From: Paraphysoderma sedebokerense
Lineage: Eukaryota; Blastocladiomycota; Physodermatomycetes; Physodermatales; Physodermataceae
Direction: 5' to 3'
Length of the DNA: 58,163 nucleotides
Assembly: GCA_025602915.1 (NCBI GenBank)
Contig: JAHLJZ010000122.1
Location: 1-58,163, forward strand
This document shows positions 47,071-58,163 of this stretch, piece by piece. Below the pieces are notes generated by a model, which saw only the letters and a program-made list of their open reading frames with translations, had not been told where the DNA came from and did not search any database. The position numbers and the translations under genes are program-made. Within the stretch, counting starts at the first letter, position 1, and the number at the start of each line of letters is the position of its first letter.

Positions 47071-49618
47071 ATGATGTCAATATTGCACTGCATCTTGATT
47101 TTGTTGTTATCGTATACCTCGGCTACACCGACAAGGCAGACTCCGTTTCATTTATCCTCTCAGACTAACTCTGCTGGTACGTCATCCGGGTGCCGAACAA
47201 AACCGAAGGGCCAACCTTAATTTGTCACTGAATCAGTATACGTAGAGAGTTAAGCTGCAGTTAACAGCCTTATTTTAGATTCCCAGCTACATAATGTTGT
47301 TGAAACCATATTTCAACTTGGAGAAACAGCAACGCACGAGAAAGTTGCATGGAATACGCTCGCTGAGTTGACTGGTGAGTTGATTTTTCGTAATTTGTTA
47401 TCTCAAAATAGAAAATTCAGGAATATGCAATGGTATTCAATCAATTAATGCTTCATATCTTTTTGCATTAGATACATATGGACCTAGACCAGGTACTCTA
47501 TTCGTCCATAACATTCCTCGAGACTTGACAACGGTTTAACGTGAACTTTTTAAACAACTTCTTCCTCTTATGTATATGAAGCGGGATCGGAAGGTTAGAC
47601 TATAAAGAGCTGTATATATAGCCTTTTTGAGTGAACACTAATTCAACTGTTGTTTTCCACTATGTACTTAGGTCTTGAAGGATCCATTGATTGGATGGTA
47701 TCAAAAATAAAAGCCGACGGAATCAACGTATGGACAGAAAATGTAATATCAGAACAACTTTTAATGTCTTTTTCGATTGGAATATCTTTCGGGGTTGTTC
47801 TAACTTATAATACTTGAACTTTATTGTCCGTTAATAGGTAACTCTGCCTTATTGGAAACGCGGCCTCGAGTTCGCGACGTTGATAACGCCGACATGGACA
47901 ACGAATTTATCAATTGTGGGGTTAGGGTAAGCAACCCAGCACAATATTCATTGATCATGGAAGGGAAAAAAGAAAGTATTTCCTGACAGTCCCTCAAATT
48001 ACTTTTTCTATACGACTTACATCTAGGCTTTCATCACCCACACCGCCCGAAGGAATCAAAGCGTCTGTAGTTGTTGTCAAAAGTTTTGACGAACTACGAG
48101 AAGTAGGAGAGAAAGGGTTGGTGAAGGGAAACATTGTGGTATTCAATCCTGAGTACCAAGGTTACAGTAAGACTGTCATGTACAGGAGCAACGGTGCCAA
48201 AGAAGCCGCCAAATGGTAAATCCTGTCGTCCGTCGTTAATCATGGGCATGAAAGAGCCGCAGAAGATTGTGGAATGAAAATGAATTCACATTAATTTTAC
48301 GGCATCTTTAGGGGAGCTGTAGCAGCACTTGTAAGATCCATAGCGCCGTATTCTATCCGTAGTCCCCACACCGGATACTCGAACCGTGTCAGGTAAAGAT
48401 ATCTCTTTGCCGATTCTTCGTATTCTCTGCAGCAACGACCGGTATACTAAATACTATACTCTCTGCCGCATACAAACAGCATACCATCCGCTGCACTTTC
48501 AGTTGAAGATGCCAACCTCCTCTCACGACTCTACCAGCGCCACGTCAGCAATCCATTAAAGTATCCAATTCCACATATACATTTGTTCATGACATCAGAA
48601 TTTTTTCCCGACAGAGTCAGTAGAAATGTAATTGCTGAGATTAAGGGTTCAGATAGTGAACTTGCGAAAGAAGTGATCCTGTTGGGCGGACATATCGACA
48701 GGTATTTACCATTGATACCAAGAATGCTGATTCGTTACGATATTGACATGAATGCAAATCTATCAGCTGGGATAAGGGTGTAGGGGCTCAAGATGATGGT
48801 GCAGGATTCATGGTTGCTTATGAGGGTGCGCATAATGCTTTTAAACACTTCAACCAAACTTTTACAAAATCTAACACAATTGAACTATCCACTCTGTTTC
48901 CTATTTCCTGCCGTACTGCTTATTTGTCAGCCCTCCGTTTGATATCCCTACTTCCACCAAATTCGCGACCCAAACGGACTATTCGTACCGTCTTTTTTAC
49001 CGGCGAAGAGATCGGATCACCCGGCGGCCAATCGTATTTTGAACGCTACTCATCTCATCCTACGCTTGACCACATTTTTCTTTTGGAATCAGATTCAGGC
49101 GTATTCACTCCTTACGGAATATCAGTTGACTCTGCCAATCCCGATAACCTTGGCTTTCTTCAGGACATCGCATCGAGATTTGTGAAGCCGAATTCCAAAG
49201 ATGGGAAAGGCGCAATCGTGGCTGCAGGATACAGTGGCGCAGATATTAGAAATTGGGTTGGGAAGGGAAAATTATGTGTTGGATGGGTGAGTAGTGGATA
49301 CGGGTATACACATGATGTAGAAGAGCTAGGGCCTGATAATCCGGATCAATTAATGGAATGGTATTTTCGGTATCATCATACGGCCGGTGATGTAATTATC
49401 CGTTTTCGTTTTCATGGCATCTATTTTCCTTTTCACATTCACTCACCTTATATTTTCCCTTTGAAATTTGATTCCGTATCTTGGTCGCTGTACATGGTGA
49501 ATTTGTCTTTCAGATGATGGATATAGTGTCGCCTAAAGATCTCGGCGACACTGCGACTATTATTGCAATTTATGCTTATCTCGTAGCCACGTTAGGCGTT
49601 CCTTCCCACTCTGCCTGA
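47071..49618 (+). CDS. Carboxypeptidase Q-like M28 metallopeptidase, paralog 1
   Basis: Twelve exons, all phases checked: 47071-47176, 47279-47374, 47472-47492, 47582-47593, 47672-47742, 47838-47926, 48027-48215, 48312-48392, 48480-48701, 48767-48825, 48931-49391, 49514-49618 (503 residues). A signal peptide starts it (MMSILHCILILLLSYTSA). Family landmarks of human CPQ are all here: TYGPRPAGSEGLE, PTPPEGIKASVVV, RSPHTGYS. The metal ligands and catalytic residues are HIDSWD, AQDDGAG, the Glu pair in GEEIG, ESDSG and the His in YHHTAGD. CPQ enzymes remove unsubstituted N-terminal amino acids or cleave dipeptides in the secretory route or lysosome/vacuole. Exons 3 and 4 are only 21 and 12 nt. 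The inverted paralog lies at 51746-54395. Confidence 0.93.
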
Positions 49619-49936
49619 TGAAAGCGTCGGTATTTTCTAACAGGCGGAGAGGGTCTAGTGGTTGGTAAGTTGGAACAAGATTTGTATCATATGTGCGTTG
49701 AAATAGGAAGCAATGGCAAATGAATATAGAAATCAGATTCATACAACAAGTTGAACAAAAGCTCCTACAATTTGCAATCTCTCTGCATCTTAAAATTTCA
49801 GTTTATTGTTACATGGCTTTTCTGCATTCGTTTATAGATGTGAACTACCGCCTATAGCAGTAATTCCTGCGTTATCATTTTCATCCACTCGTCAATTCAG
49901 TTTTCACGATTCTTTCATACATGAACGCACTCTGCT

Positions 49937-51474
49937 TTAGCTATGGCCGAAATACCAACTTAAAAACACAAAACTCATGTTGAAGGTTCCCAGTGATACC
50001 AAATACACGATTAGGATGATGAGGAGCGGGTAAAGGAATATTTCGGTGTGCATAAGGAAGGGGAGCGCTGTCATAAATAAACAGGACATACAAAAGTCAA
50101 TGATAGGATGAAAAAGTTTCAAAAAAGCTTTTCACATGAAAGAATATACAAGGACGAAATAAAAAAACGCTGAATACCGGCAATTCCTAACCACACTTCA
50201 TAAACATATACTCCACCCGCCAAAGCGTATAATGTATTCGCTACAATCCTGCTTATGATACCCTCTTTACTGTAAATTACGGGTAACAAGAATAACTGTA
50301 TGACATGTGTGAATAGAATGTAGGGAAAGTAGGCGTTACAATGGACATCGAGGGCGTAAAGGAATTCCATTTTTTGGGGTGAGTGTGAAGGGAGGTGAGA
50401 ATGTAGGAGGAATCGGTTGGATAGGAACCTGATGGATCGAGAATTAGCGGAATTAATCAATGACAATTCGGTGTTAATCAATGACAATTCGGTGTTAGAT
50501 AGTATTCAATAAGGGATCAAAAGTAGAAGATACAGTCGATGAGACAGTGATCAAAGGCCACGTCATATACCCAGAGTAAGACCAAGAGAATAGCAAAACA
50601 CACCATATTAGAAACGCAATGATGAATCCAAACAATAAAAAATCTGCGGCTATAAACCGTACTATCAGATTTAACACCTGTAAGAATGAATAATGATATG
50701 TAACCCCCCAAGCTATTCCCGTTACTTTTGTATTTTTAAGCAATAATCCAATATCATTCCAATCGCAAAATTTACAGTCGCATCAAATACGAACAAACAT
50801 TGTTAGAAATAAATGGTTAAGATGGAGGAGAAATGGGGAGATCTTACTTATTAGTATCCCCGATAGCAAAACCACAAAAGCCGGGTCATCTCTGGACCAC
50901 TGATTCTTGGTTTCTAAATCAACATAAGAAAAAAACAGAAGCGCAAATACCAAATTGAACACAGAAGGAATAAAGATGTTAGTCATTAGCCATTATAAAT
51001 TAACATGTTGAACTTCGTAGTAGAATCGGATACAGGGAACACGCAATAACGATGATGTCAAAAACTGAATCTTACGTTTATGATAGTATATATTCCTGTA
51101 CCTATTTCATGATACTAATGTTGTCAGCATAAACCTCGTTCACAGAATATAAAACAAAAGCAACAGTATACAAAATCCACCCCCTCTTGAATCAAACGTT
51201 TCCAGCAACTCCCCGACACTCAACTTTTTGTTTACTAACATCACTCAATACCGTTGATTCTATGAAACAACCCAACATGAAACGCACTACAGAGTTGATG
51301 GTGGGAAAGCAAAACGTACACTCTTTTCGGGCTGACGAGTAGCCACAACATAGTTGAAGCGGCCAACTCGAAATCCATATGCGGGAATTTGAAAACTCGT
51401 TTAAGGAATTGTGATAGTTTGGCGGGAGTTGAAGACCTTCGTCGTCGTGGATAAGAAGAATAGTTCATATGCAA
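49937..51474 (-). CDS. UNC50: UNC50/Gmh1 family Golgi membrane protein
   Basis: Multi-exon minus-strand gene. Exon 1 reads LKRVFKFPHMDFELAASTML then WLLVSPKRV, matching 'LRRLFRFRQMDFEFAAWQML' and 'LFTSPQRVY' of human UNC50. Then come TKNQWSRDDPAFVVLLSGIL ('TKDQWARDDPAFLVLLSIWL'), a membrane exon (LNLIVRFIAADFLLFGFIIA), EFLYALDVHCNAYFPYILFT ('YAFDVHLNAFYPLLVILHFI') and a C-terminal ALPFLMHTEIFLYPLLIILI. About five to six membrane helices are present. UNC50/Gmh1 sits in the Golgi/ER and is linked to ARF-GEF function and assembly or trafficking of some membrane proteins. The gene lies between two carboxypeptidase Q paralogs with no functional link apparent. Internal exon edges are approximate. 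Confidence 0.92.
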
Positions 51475-51745
51475 ATTTGAATAAGTATATGGTGTTGTTG
51501 TGGTTTATATTGGGTGTTGCGAAATGTATATGGATATAATAGAGGGATCGTTTATCAGAAGGAGCGGCAGAAATGAAAGTTTGCGAGTTTAAACAATTCG
51601 AGGGAAAACGCGGAATGGAATCAAGACTTTAAAAGATGTATGAGGTAAAGATAATTATATTGTGTTTATAATATTCTTAACTATATGTCTACTAATGAAT
51701 AACTAATGTATATATCTGATAACTAGAACTTCTGAATATTTTGAT

Positions 51746-54395
51746 CTATTGAGATTCCATAGTTGGAACCCCTAAACTGGCGACAGCATAAGCATAAGCA
51801 GCAATCACAACAGAATTACTACCCAAATCATGAGGAGAAACCACATCCATTGTCTGTACAAATACAAAAAAAAAAAAATGTTAGAACAATATCCTTGTCG
51901 TGACGCTATCAGGAATCAAAAGAAAACTAAACTCACGTCGCCATTAGTATGATGATACCAAAAATAATATTCCTCTCTACTATTCGTAGTACCTTTTCTG
52001 TTTTTCTCCAACAAGTACTGCTCACCGCTACTCACCCACCCCACACACATCGCAATAGGACACCAAGCTTCCACATCTGCCCCGCTATACCCGACTTCGA
52101 TATTCGAACCTTCAGAGTTTTGTACATTCGGTGCTACAAATCTCTTTGATAATTCTTGGAGGTACTGTAATTGTGAAGGAGATTTTGAATCTAAAGATAA
52201 CCCGTAGGGATTGAATATTCCGCTGTCGGATTCTAAAAGGAAGATGTGTTTGGTGTTGGGGTCTTTGGAGTATTTGTTGAAATATGCCTTTGCACCCGGT
52301 CCGCCAATTTCTTCGGATGTAAAGAAAACAGTTCTGATGGTTCGTTTAGGTCTGAGATGGGACGGTAGTGAAGCGATAATTCGGAGAGCTAAGACAATGC
52401 AAAATTGTTGCATCATGAAGTTGCATTAGTCATTAATGGTTTAGTTGCTGATAATTCTTTTGTCGTTGCTTTCAAACACAACATCTTACCTTCATAGGTA
52501 ACCATCATACCAGCCCCGTCGTCTTGTGCACCGGCGCCAACGTCCCATGAATCACTTCAGAACAATATAAGATATTAGAAATCTGGGCAGTCTCGAAAAC
52601 ATGAACGGGAAGGAAAACTACATACATGTGTCCTCCCACCAAAACAATCTCCTTTGACAATACTTCATCTTGTCCTTTCAATTCCACAATGACATTTCTA
52701 CTTGTGCGTTTAGGGAATAACTTTGATTCCAGTACCAATTCCACTTTGGGAGCCGGGTATTTAGCAGGATTAGAAACATGACGGGTGTATAATCGATTTA
52801 ATAGTGTCGCGTCTTCGATTGCGATAGCGGCAGAAGGAATACTGTGTTGTGTTTCAAAAATCGAGTGTTTAGTTGGTACACAGGCTACGCATTTGAAATT
52901 GCAAACAAAGAGAGTAATTAAAACTTTACCTTCGGACCGAAAATCCCGTGTGCGGAGTTCGAATTCCATAAGGAGTGACAGATCGTACTAACGTTGCGAC
53001 AGCGCCTCTATCACCATCCCAAACCACAAACCGTTCGTCAAAAACAAATCCTCCCAGATATTGACAACCAAAATACCCTAAAATTCACAAACCGTTTTGC
53101 CGCTTCTACCGCTCCACGACTTCGATAACTCACTGTATCATCGTACCCTTTCCATTCTTCATTATACACTACAATTTTACCTTTGACTAACCCTTGCTCA
53201 CCGGCTTTCTTTAATTCATCGAAATTTGAGAAAACAATGACTTCGGCTGTAATTCCTTCCGGTGGTGTTGGGGTGGAAAAACTAATAGGAATCGAGTCAA
53301 ATTAGAGTTGATGAAACGGAAAGAATAAATTTGAGTTGGTTGAGGGATAAAGGTACGTACCCTAACCCAAGAATCGTCAATTTAGTTTTCAAAGTCGGTG
53401 TAATCAACGTCGCAGATTCTTGTCCACGTTTCCAATACGGTACTTCAACCTATCATGGTAAAATCAATACAGAATAAGTCAATCACTCTAATCACTTAAG
53501 CTAATAAAGTTCCCAACGAGTAACAAAAAAAGAGAGAAAAAAAATTTAAATGGATGTGAAAAAAGATTGGTAATAAATACCTCTTCAGTCCAAACTTTCA
53601 TTCCATCTTCTTGAATTTTATCCACCAAAAAGTCAATCGAGTTTTCAAGCGCTAAGATGTATCAATGACCCCATCGGTTCATCAAAACGTAGATTCAAGT
53701 TAGACTTTCATTTCTACTTTGTTCAATTATACAATAAGTGTTCACTAAAATTGAGAACACAAACCATCGGATCCGGCTGTACGAATGGTCATTAACACAC
53801 CACGTAAATAGAAATTCAATGAGTCAGTTTTTGATCATTTCATATAATCAAAAGGAAACCTACAAACCAGGTCGAGGTCCATAGGTATCTAAATGAACCA
53901 ACCAAGAATCAAGATACCATCAGTTATCACATTTAAGATAAAGGTTTGGTTCAAATTAATGACGACAAACGTACCTGTCATCTCCGCCAACCGATTCCAC
54001 GCTCTTTCTCCGACTTTATCGACCCCAACTTGCCCAAAGATATACTCCACTCCAGCTTTCACAACTTCTTTCTCCTCCTCACCATCACCGTCATTATCGT
54101 TCTTGTTCCAGGGTTGTCTATCCTTCCTGTTTTTACCGGGCTTTTGATCTTTTTCGTCTTTTTCGTCTTTCTTGTCGTTTCCCTTGGTGTGATTATTGAA
54201 TAAACTTCCAGAATGTCGGTTTAAATTCACCATTTCAATTTCTTTAACCTGTTGTGGTAACTCTTTGATATCTTGTAACCTCGAAAACGAAAGTGGATTG
54301 TCATTTTCGGATGAGGAGTGGATATTAGTTGGGAAGGAGTGAATAAATGTGAAGAGAAGAGAGGGTGTTAAGAGTAACAAAAAGAGTTTCGTCAT
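51746..54395 (-). CDS. Carboxypeptidase Q-like M28 metallopeptidase, paralog 2
   Basis: Minus-strand paralog of the gene at 47071-49618 with the same exon plan, including the 21-nt exon (53888-53868) and the 12-nt exon (53776-53765). It has a signal peptide (MTKLFLLLLTPSLLFTFIHS) and then a highly charged insertion of about 40 residues (NDKKDEKDEKDQKPGKNRKD and an acidic stretch) that paralog 1 lacks. The peptidase core follows: YGPRPAGSDGLE, VPYWKRGQESATLITPTL, PTPPEGITAEVIV, RTPHTGFS. Active-site segments are GGHMDSWDVGAGAQDDGAG, SEEIGGPG, ESDSGIFNPYG and WYHHTNGDTMDVVSP. All metal ligands expected for the family are present, so it should be active. A lysosomal/vacuolar or secreted aminodipeptidase is the likely role. 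Confidence 0.92.
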
Positions 54396-55248
54396 GACTT
54401 TGTCTTCTTGATTCTGTTCTTTTGGCGCTCGTTAAGGTTTCTTGGTTTACTTGGTTCTTGGAGTTTCTGGATAAATAGTAATCGCTTGACAGTTATATAA
54501 TCATAAACTCCAGTAAAAATTTCCAGTAGCTTTTCTTGCTTTTCCCGAACTTCGGATATTTAAAACAACACTCCCTTTCTCAATTTCTTCAACTTCACCA
54601 CCCACCACACTATCTTTTTGGAACATCCAACACGTTGACCCGTTTTACAGAACAATAGAGGTGAACAATCAGACATCAGTCATAAGGCAACTGTAAAAAT
54701 TATTTCGATAGTACAGTTGACATAATACTACCCTATAATGAATAATAGGGGCAAGTTGTCCTAACTGCCGAATTCCATGTTGGTCAGTTTCGCATACAAT
54801 AACGTCTTTCCTGTACAAGAAAAAGGTGACGAGTGAGAATGACGTGGGTTATGTGTAGGATACAAGTATTTCACCTGCAAATTAGATGATCTGATGATTG
54901 AGAGGGAGGGAGTGGATTAATTCGGGGACTTTGGAAGAGGTTGATTAAACGATTAATCTCAATTGTGTAGATGGAGAGAGGGATGTGAAGAGAAATTGAC
55001 GGTGGATTGGAGAAAATTCGAATTTTTATTTTTTAAAACTGCTGTGTCACACACACTTTGTGAAGTCAATTTTAACTTTGAACCAAAAGAAACGATATAA
55101 CCCCCGTCTCCGGCTCCCTCCACTGTATCAGACTGATGGGATGTCATGATTTTATATTCAAAGGTTTATACACACTCCGGCATTATCTTCATCGAACAAA
55201 TAAAGTATTTTCTAATTCCAAAAAATTCATACAACAAATTATATATAA
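54396..55248. other. Intergenic with a possible small minus-strand gene
   Basis: A minus frame at 55147 to about 55055 (MTSHQSDTVEGAGDGGYIVS ...) and, after a potential intron ending TTCTTGTACAG, a block near 54810-54740 reading KDVIVCETDQHGIRQLGQLA look protein-like. The donor is not convincing and no family is recognised. Otherwise this is the upstream region of carboxypeptidase paralog 2. Confidence 0.25.
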
Positions 55249-56973
55249 TTAATGTTCACCCGCATGTCCATTTACGCCATTCACACCGTTGGTATATCCA
55301 TTCGTATAACCATTTACACCATTTACATGCCCGTTCACGCCGTTGACCCTGTGGATACCATTTTGCCGCTCGTTGGCAGGAAAAGCAGGGACAACGATTT
55401 CAGCAACGATATCGAAATCGTGAATGGATTCTTGAGAGTTAGATGTAACTTTGATGGTGGATTGTTGACTGATTGGGTTGGCGGGGGAAGAGATGGAAGA
55501 GAAGAAGGATTGTATGGAAACGGTTAAGTCTCGGACGACATCTTCTGCGAATTGGGGATTCAAATGAGCATCGTGCACTTTGGCTAGTTCATACTCGCGA
55601 GGAACTGTAGAGAGAGAGAGCGAGCGAGTTAGAACGATACTTGAAGAAAAAGCAGGATGATCGGAAGGAATACGTACGGGTATTCTGAACTCTGTGGACA
55701 ACGGTATCAACACTCTGCAATAAGGTAGGAATATCAAAGGCACCATTTAGATGAGACACTTCCACGTTGGTGGTTGTTCGTTGAGAATGAGTGAGGAGGG
55801 GAAATTGGACATCATGGAGGGAAGCGGCGTGAGCTGATTAGTGAGAAAAATGATGATTAGGTAAACTAGGGATACTGTCGATGAGAATAGAGTAGATGAT
55901 TCTGAAAACTTACCGAAAGTCTTTTGGACACAAGGACAGGCGGTAATATGGTTGACCGTTACACCCATAGTCTTTTCCCATTCCTTCTGCTTGACTTGAC
56001 CGAATTCACCATTTTCGTTCAAATTGTCAGAAGAGGGTGGATTCCATGTGACAGATACGTTCATTCCGATATGATCCAAGCTCAATTTATCTTTTTCTGG
56101 TTTCCAACCCTTAACGTGGGCAAAAATGGGAAGGGTAGTAGACACTGACACAGTGGTTGATGTTGAAAAATGCGAGGTCGCAATGAGGGTAGCGAGAGAA
56201 GTGGCATAATCCTACAACGATGTGTGCACACGAATGATCAGGCTTACTGTAATTGGATCGATAAAAAATATTGGGATACTTACAAGGATGGTGCTGTATT
56301 TGCTGAGAGAGGCTTTGGCAAAAGCGTTGTTCATTCGAGACATGTGAACACCTCGGGCATCGCCAGGCACTGTAGGAGGACAAGATAGACATGTAGGTTA
56401 GACAATTGTTATGTAGAAGTAGTATGGGTTTAAAGTGAGAAACTATAAATCATAGAGTTTCTAAATTTAGATCGTCAAGCAAGGGCAGGCCCCAGTTGTG
56501 ACCGTGAGGCCATGGTGTGGCCCGCGGAAATTTCGGGACGGGTAAAAATGAGGGAAAACAGAGACGGCAAAAGGGCAAAAGGAGGAATAAAAAGGAAAAA
56601 TTAAGACAGAAAATAAACCGGTTTTGCAGTACATACCAAAAGTGGAAACTTGGACTTGACAGTGAACAGTGACTTTTTTGTTTTCCTCGGAAGAGTCGGT
56701 GGAGGCAAAAGGGCTAGCGATGATGACTGGGATATTTTTGCGGATGAGGCCGACTTTCTGAATAGGAATATTATTTTTAGGAACCTGGGATGCAATGTCG
56801 TCGCCTGCGTTGTTCATGGTAGAGATGGCCGTTGGTTCGGCATGATCGAATCTGCAGTCATTGTGGAAAGATGGTGTTGGGGACGGTAACTTTAGTGATG
56901 GGGCAATGGCGATGAAAGATAATTACCTGTTGTTGAAGGGATACTGTCTCGATGCAACCCAGACGTGGTCCAT
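55249..56973 (-). CDS. folE2: FolE2/MptA-type GTP cyclohydrolase (type IB) homolog
   Basis: Six exons, all phases consistent: 56973-56927, 56851-56637, 56369-56284, 56211-55914, 55833-55678, 55604-55249 (385 residues). Landmarks of the GTP cyclohydrolase IB/IV family appear in order: IPIQKVGLIRKNIPVI, ARGVHMSRMNNAF, the CPC motif in ITACPCVQKTFGAHAA, LLTHSQRTTTNVEV, AHLNPQFAEDVVRDL and QESIHDFDI. The CPC cysteine is the expected metal ligand. Members open GTP to start folate or pterin synthesis; the family is mainly bacterial and archaeal, and eukaryotes normally use the unrelated FolE/GCH1. The usual 'LLKRPDE' appears altered to TLPREYE, so activity is not assured. The C-terminus carries Val/Asn/Gly repeats (HVNGVNGYTNGYTNGVNG). 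Confidence 0.88.
55252..55356 (-). repeat. Asn-Gly-rich coding repeat at the FolE2-like C-terminus
   Basis: The last 30 or so codons before the stop are degenerate repeats of a (V/T)NG unit, from HRVNGVNGHVNG to VNGHAGEH. In DNA it shows as recurring CCATT(C/T)A(C/T)(G/A)CC on the plus strand. Such a tail is outside the enzyme fold and probably arose by slippage. Confidence 0.8.
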
Positions 56974-57804
56974 TGTCGATATATCTGATAGTAGTTGTTG
57001 ATGTTGGTGGATGAGAATTCCTCCTAACTCCGTCAGCAGTTTATATAGCGGCGAGGGAACGGAATCCGATGCGCGATGAGAGGGAACAATTACTCATCCG
57101 CTGACTAAGCCGCAGTCACTCTGCCACCACTGCCGCTGTGATCGAGGGAATTATTAATCTCCATTAATTAATAATCATCGAACTTCATTCCCACACTTCT
57201 ATGCAATTGGCAAATTCACTCTCGGACCAATGTCATTAGTTGGCTGTAGTCTGTACAATAGAAGAGAATTCTAGTCCCTATGTCAATTGTGTATTGATTG
57301 TCATGGCCCATAATACGATTCATCGAGTCTATATATTGTTGCGTAATGAAACCCTCCCATCAACTGCAAATGAAAATTTTGGTTTCGTCCACCCTTTCCT
57401 TTGCAGCGTCCATCACAAATTCACAATCCAAATCACGCATCTTCAGCAAGCGACGTGACCATCCTTTTGTCGCTACATCAGAACATTTCGCTAAAGTCCT
57501 GTCCTTTATTCAAATCACGATATCGCCTTTGTGCGGTAGACACAGGATTCGCCAATAATCATTTGATTCCATCCAGACGGAAGTTTCGAGATGAAAATCA
57601 TGTAGGATGTGTAACGTTTCAGTTGAAGCCCAACACTGCTGCATTTTGCAACTCGTTCTGTGTATCGCAGGCATATAAATACCCAATGACTTTCTTTTCG
57701 GTATTATCATCGTCATCCATCCAGATCAAAGATACTCTAGTGATCTCTAACCATACCCTTATTCTAAACTTTTCGTCACATTTACACACATCTTTCAAAT
57801 AAAA
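56974..57804. other. Intergenic between divergent genes
   Basis: Upstream of the FolE2-like gene (minus) and the small secreted protein (plus). Overlapping plus frames at 57240-57802 are in conflict with each other and carry no domain. CT-rich stretches near 57760-57800 are probably the 5' UTR of the last gene. Confidence 0.5.
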
Positions 57805-58065
57805 ATGAAATTTACCAAATTCTTCCTCGTTGTCGCTTTCATCTTTGCTGTCGTTGGATCTTCTGTCGCAGCTCCGGTAGTCGGTGCCGTGGCTAACAAG
57901 GCCGCTCAGAAGGCCGCTGGAGAGGGTGCCAAGAAATTCACAAACAAACAGATCGCCGGTGGTATCATCGCAGCTGGTGGTGTTGCGGGTACTGGAGCTT
58001 GGGCTCTCAATCGTGGTAATAATGCTGGCGCACAACCTGTCAATGAACAGCCAGCGACAGAATAG
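57805..58065 (+). CDS. Small secreted Ala/Gly-rich protein, unknown
   Basis: Single-exon frame of 86 residues. A clear signal peptide (MKFTKFFLVVAFIFAVVGSS ... VAA) is followed by an Ala/Gly/Lys-rich mature part (VANKAAQKAAGEGAKKFTNK) with a Gly/Ala-rich hydrophobic stretch (AGGIIAAGGVAGTGAWAL) and an Asn/Gln/Pro-rich end. The hydrophobic stretch could be a membrane helix or a membrane-active peptide. The GC content and codon use fit a well-expressed gene better than most of the window. No cysteine in the mature protein. A longer minus-strand frame (57619-58035) covers part of it, but the signal peptide and composition favour the plus strand. Confidence 0.75.
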   Translation: MKFTKFFLVVAFIFAVVGSSVAAPVVGAVANKAAQKAAGEGAKKFTNKQIAGGIIAAGGVAGTGAWALNRGNNAGAQPVNEQPATE

Positions 58066-58163
58066 TTTTTATTACAACACAATTTCCCTTATATTTTATA
58101 ATTAGAATGTAAATCTTCACTGTTTCATATTATTCCATAGCTGTGCAAAGTCAATATTATTAA

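Noticed and set aside
57619-58035. 138-residue minus frame over the last gene
   Set aside because: The plus frame has a clean signal peptide and better composition; the minus frame is taken as a shadow.

Overview
The window reads as nuclear DNA of a fungus or close relative, most likely an early-diverging lineage; I cannot name the species. Genes are broken by many short GT-AG introns (mostly about 45-110 nt, often with a CTAAC-like branch point). The gene set is fungal in flavour: nuclear exosome cofactor MPP6, Golgi protein UNC50, a mitochondrial dehydrogenase kinase, a proteinase K-type subtilisin and copper-monooxygenase-like secreted proteins. It also has parts that are unusual for standard fungi: a RASSF-like RA-SARAH protein, a large LamG/Cys-rich/multi-pass receptor, a FolE2/MptA-type GTP cyclohydrolase and two carboxypeptidase Q paralogs.

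Layout. 1-6.2 kb is a gene-poor repeat island: a Gag-like fossil ORF at the left edge, an inverted partial copy of its 3' end, a long foldback element with relatives, and GC-rich palindromic blocks. 6.3-22.3 kb holds the RA-SARAH gene, an intronless type I membrane protein, MPP6 (minus strand), the dehydrogenase kinase and several unrecognised genes. 22.6-28.8 kb is the giant receptor-like gene. 29.2-36.1 kb has a large unrecognised gene and an SH3-PX scaffold. 36.9-46.0 kb is a secretome neighbourhood: a subtilisin without a visible propeptide, then three tandem LPMO-like genes on the minus strand with three different C-terminal tails. 47.1-54.4 kb has two M28 carboxypeptidase Q-like genes in inverted orientation around UNC50; both keep a 21-nt and a 12-nt micro-exon. 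55.2-57.0 kb is the FolE2-like gene, and the window ends with a small secreted Ala/Gly-rich protein.

How the genes may work together (inference): the subtilisin, three LPMO-like proteins, two carboxypeptidase Q-like enzymes and the small secreted protein would all act outside the cell or in the secretory route. That would suit an organism that attacks or remodels polysaccharide/protein matrices. The LamG receptor and the type I membrane protein could sense or bind that environment, and the SH3-PX and RA-SARAH proteins are candidate cytoplasmic signalling or polarity scaffolds. No tRNA, rRNA or CRISPR was found.
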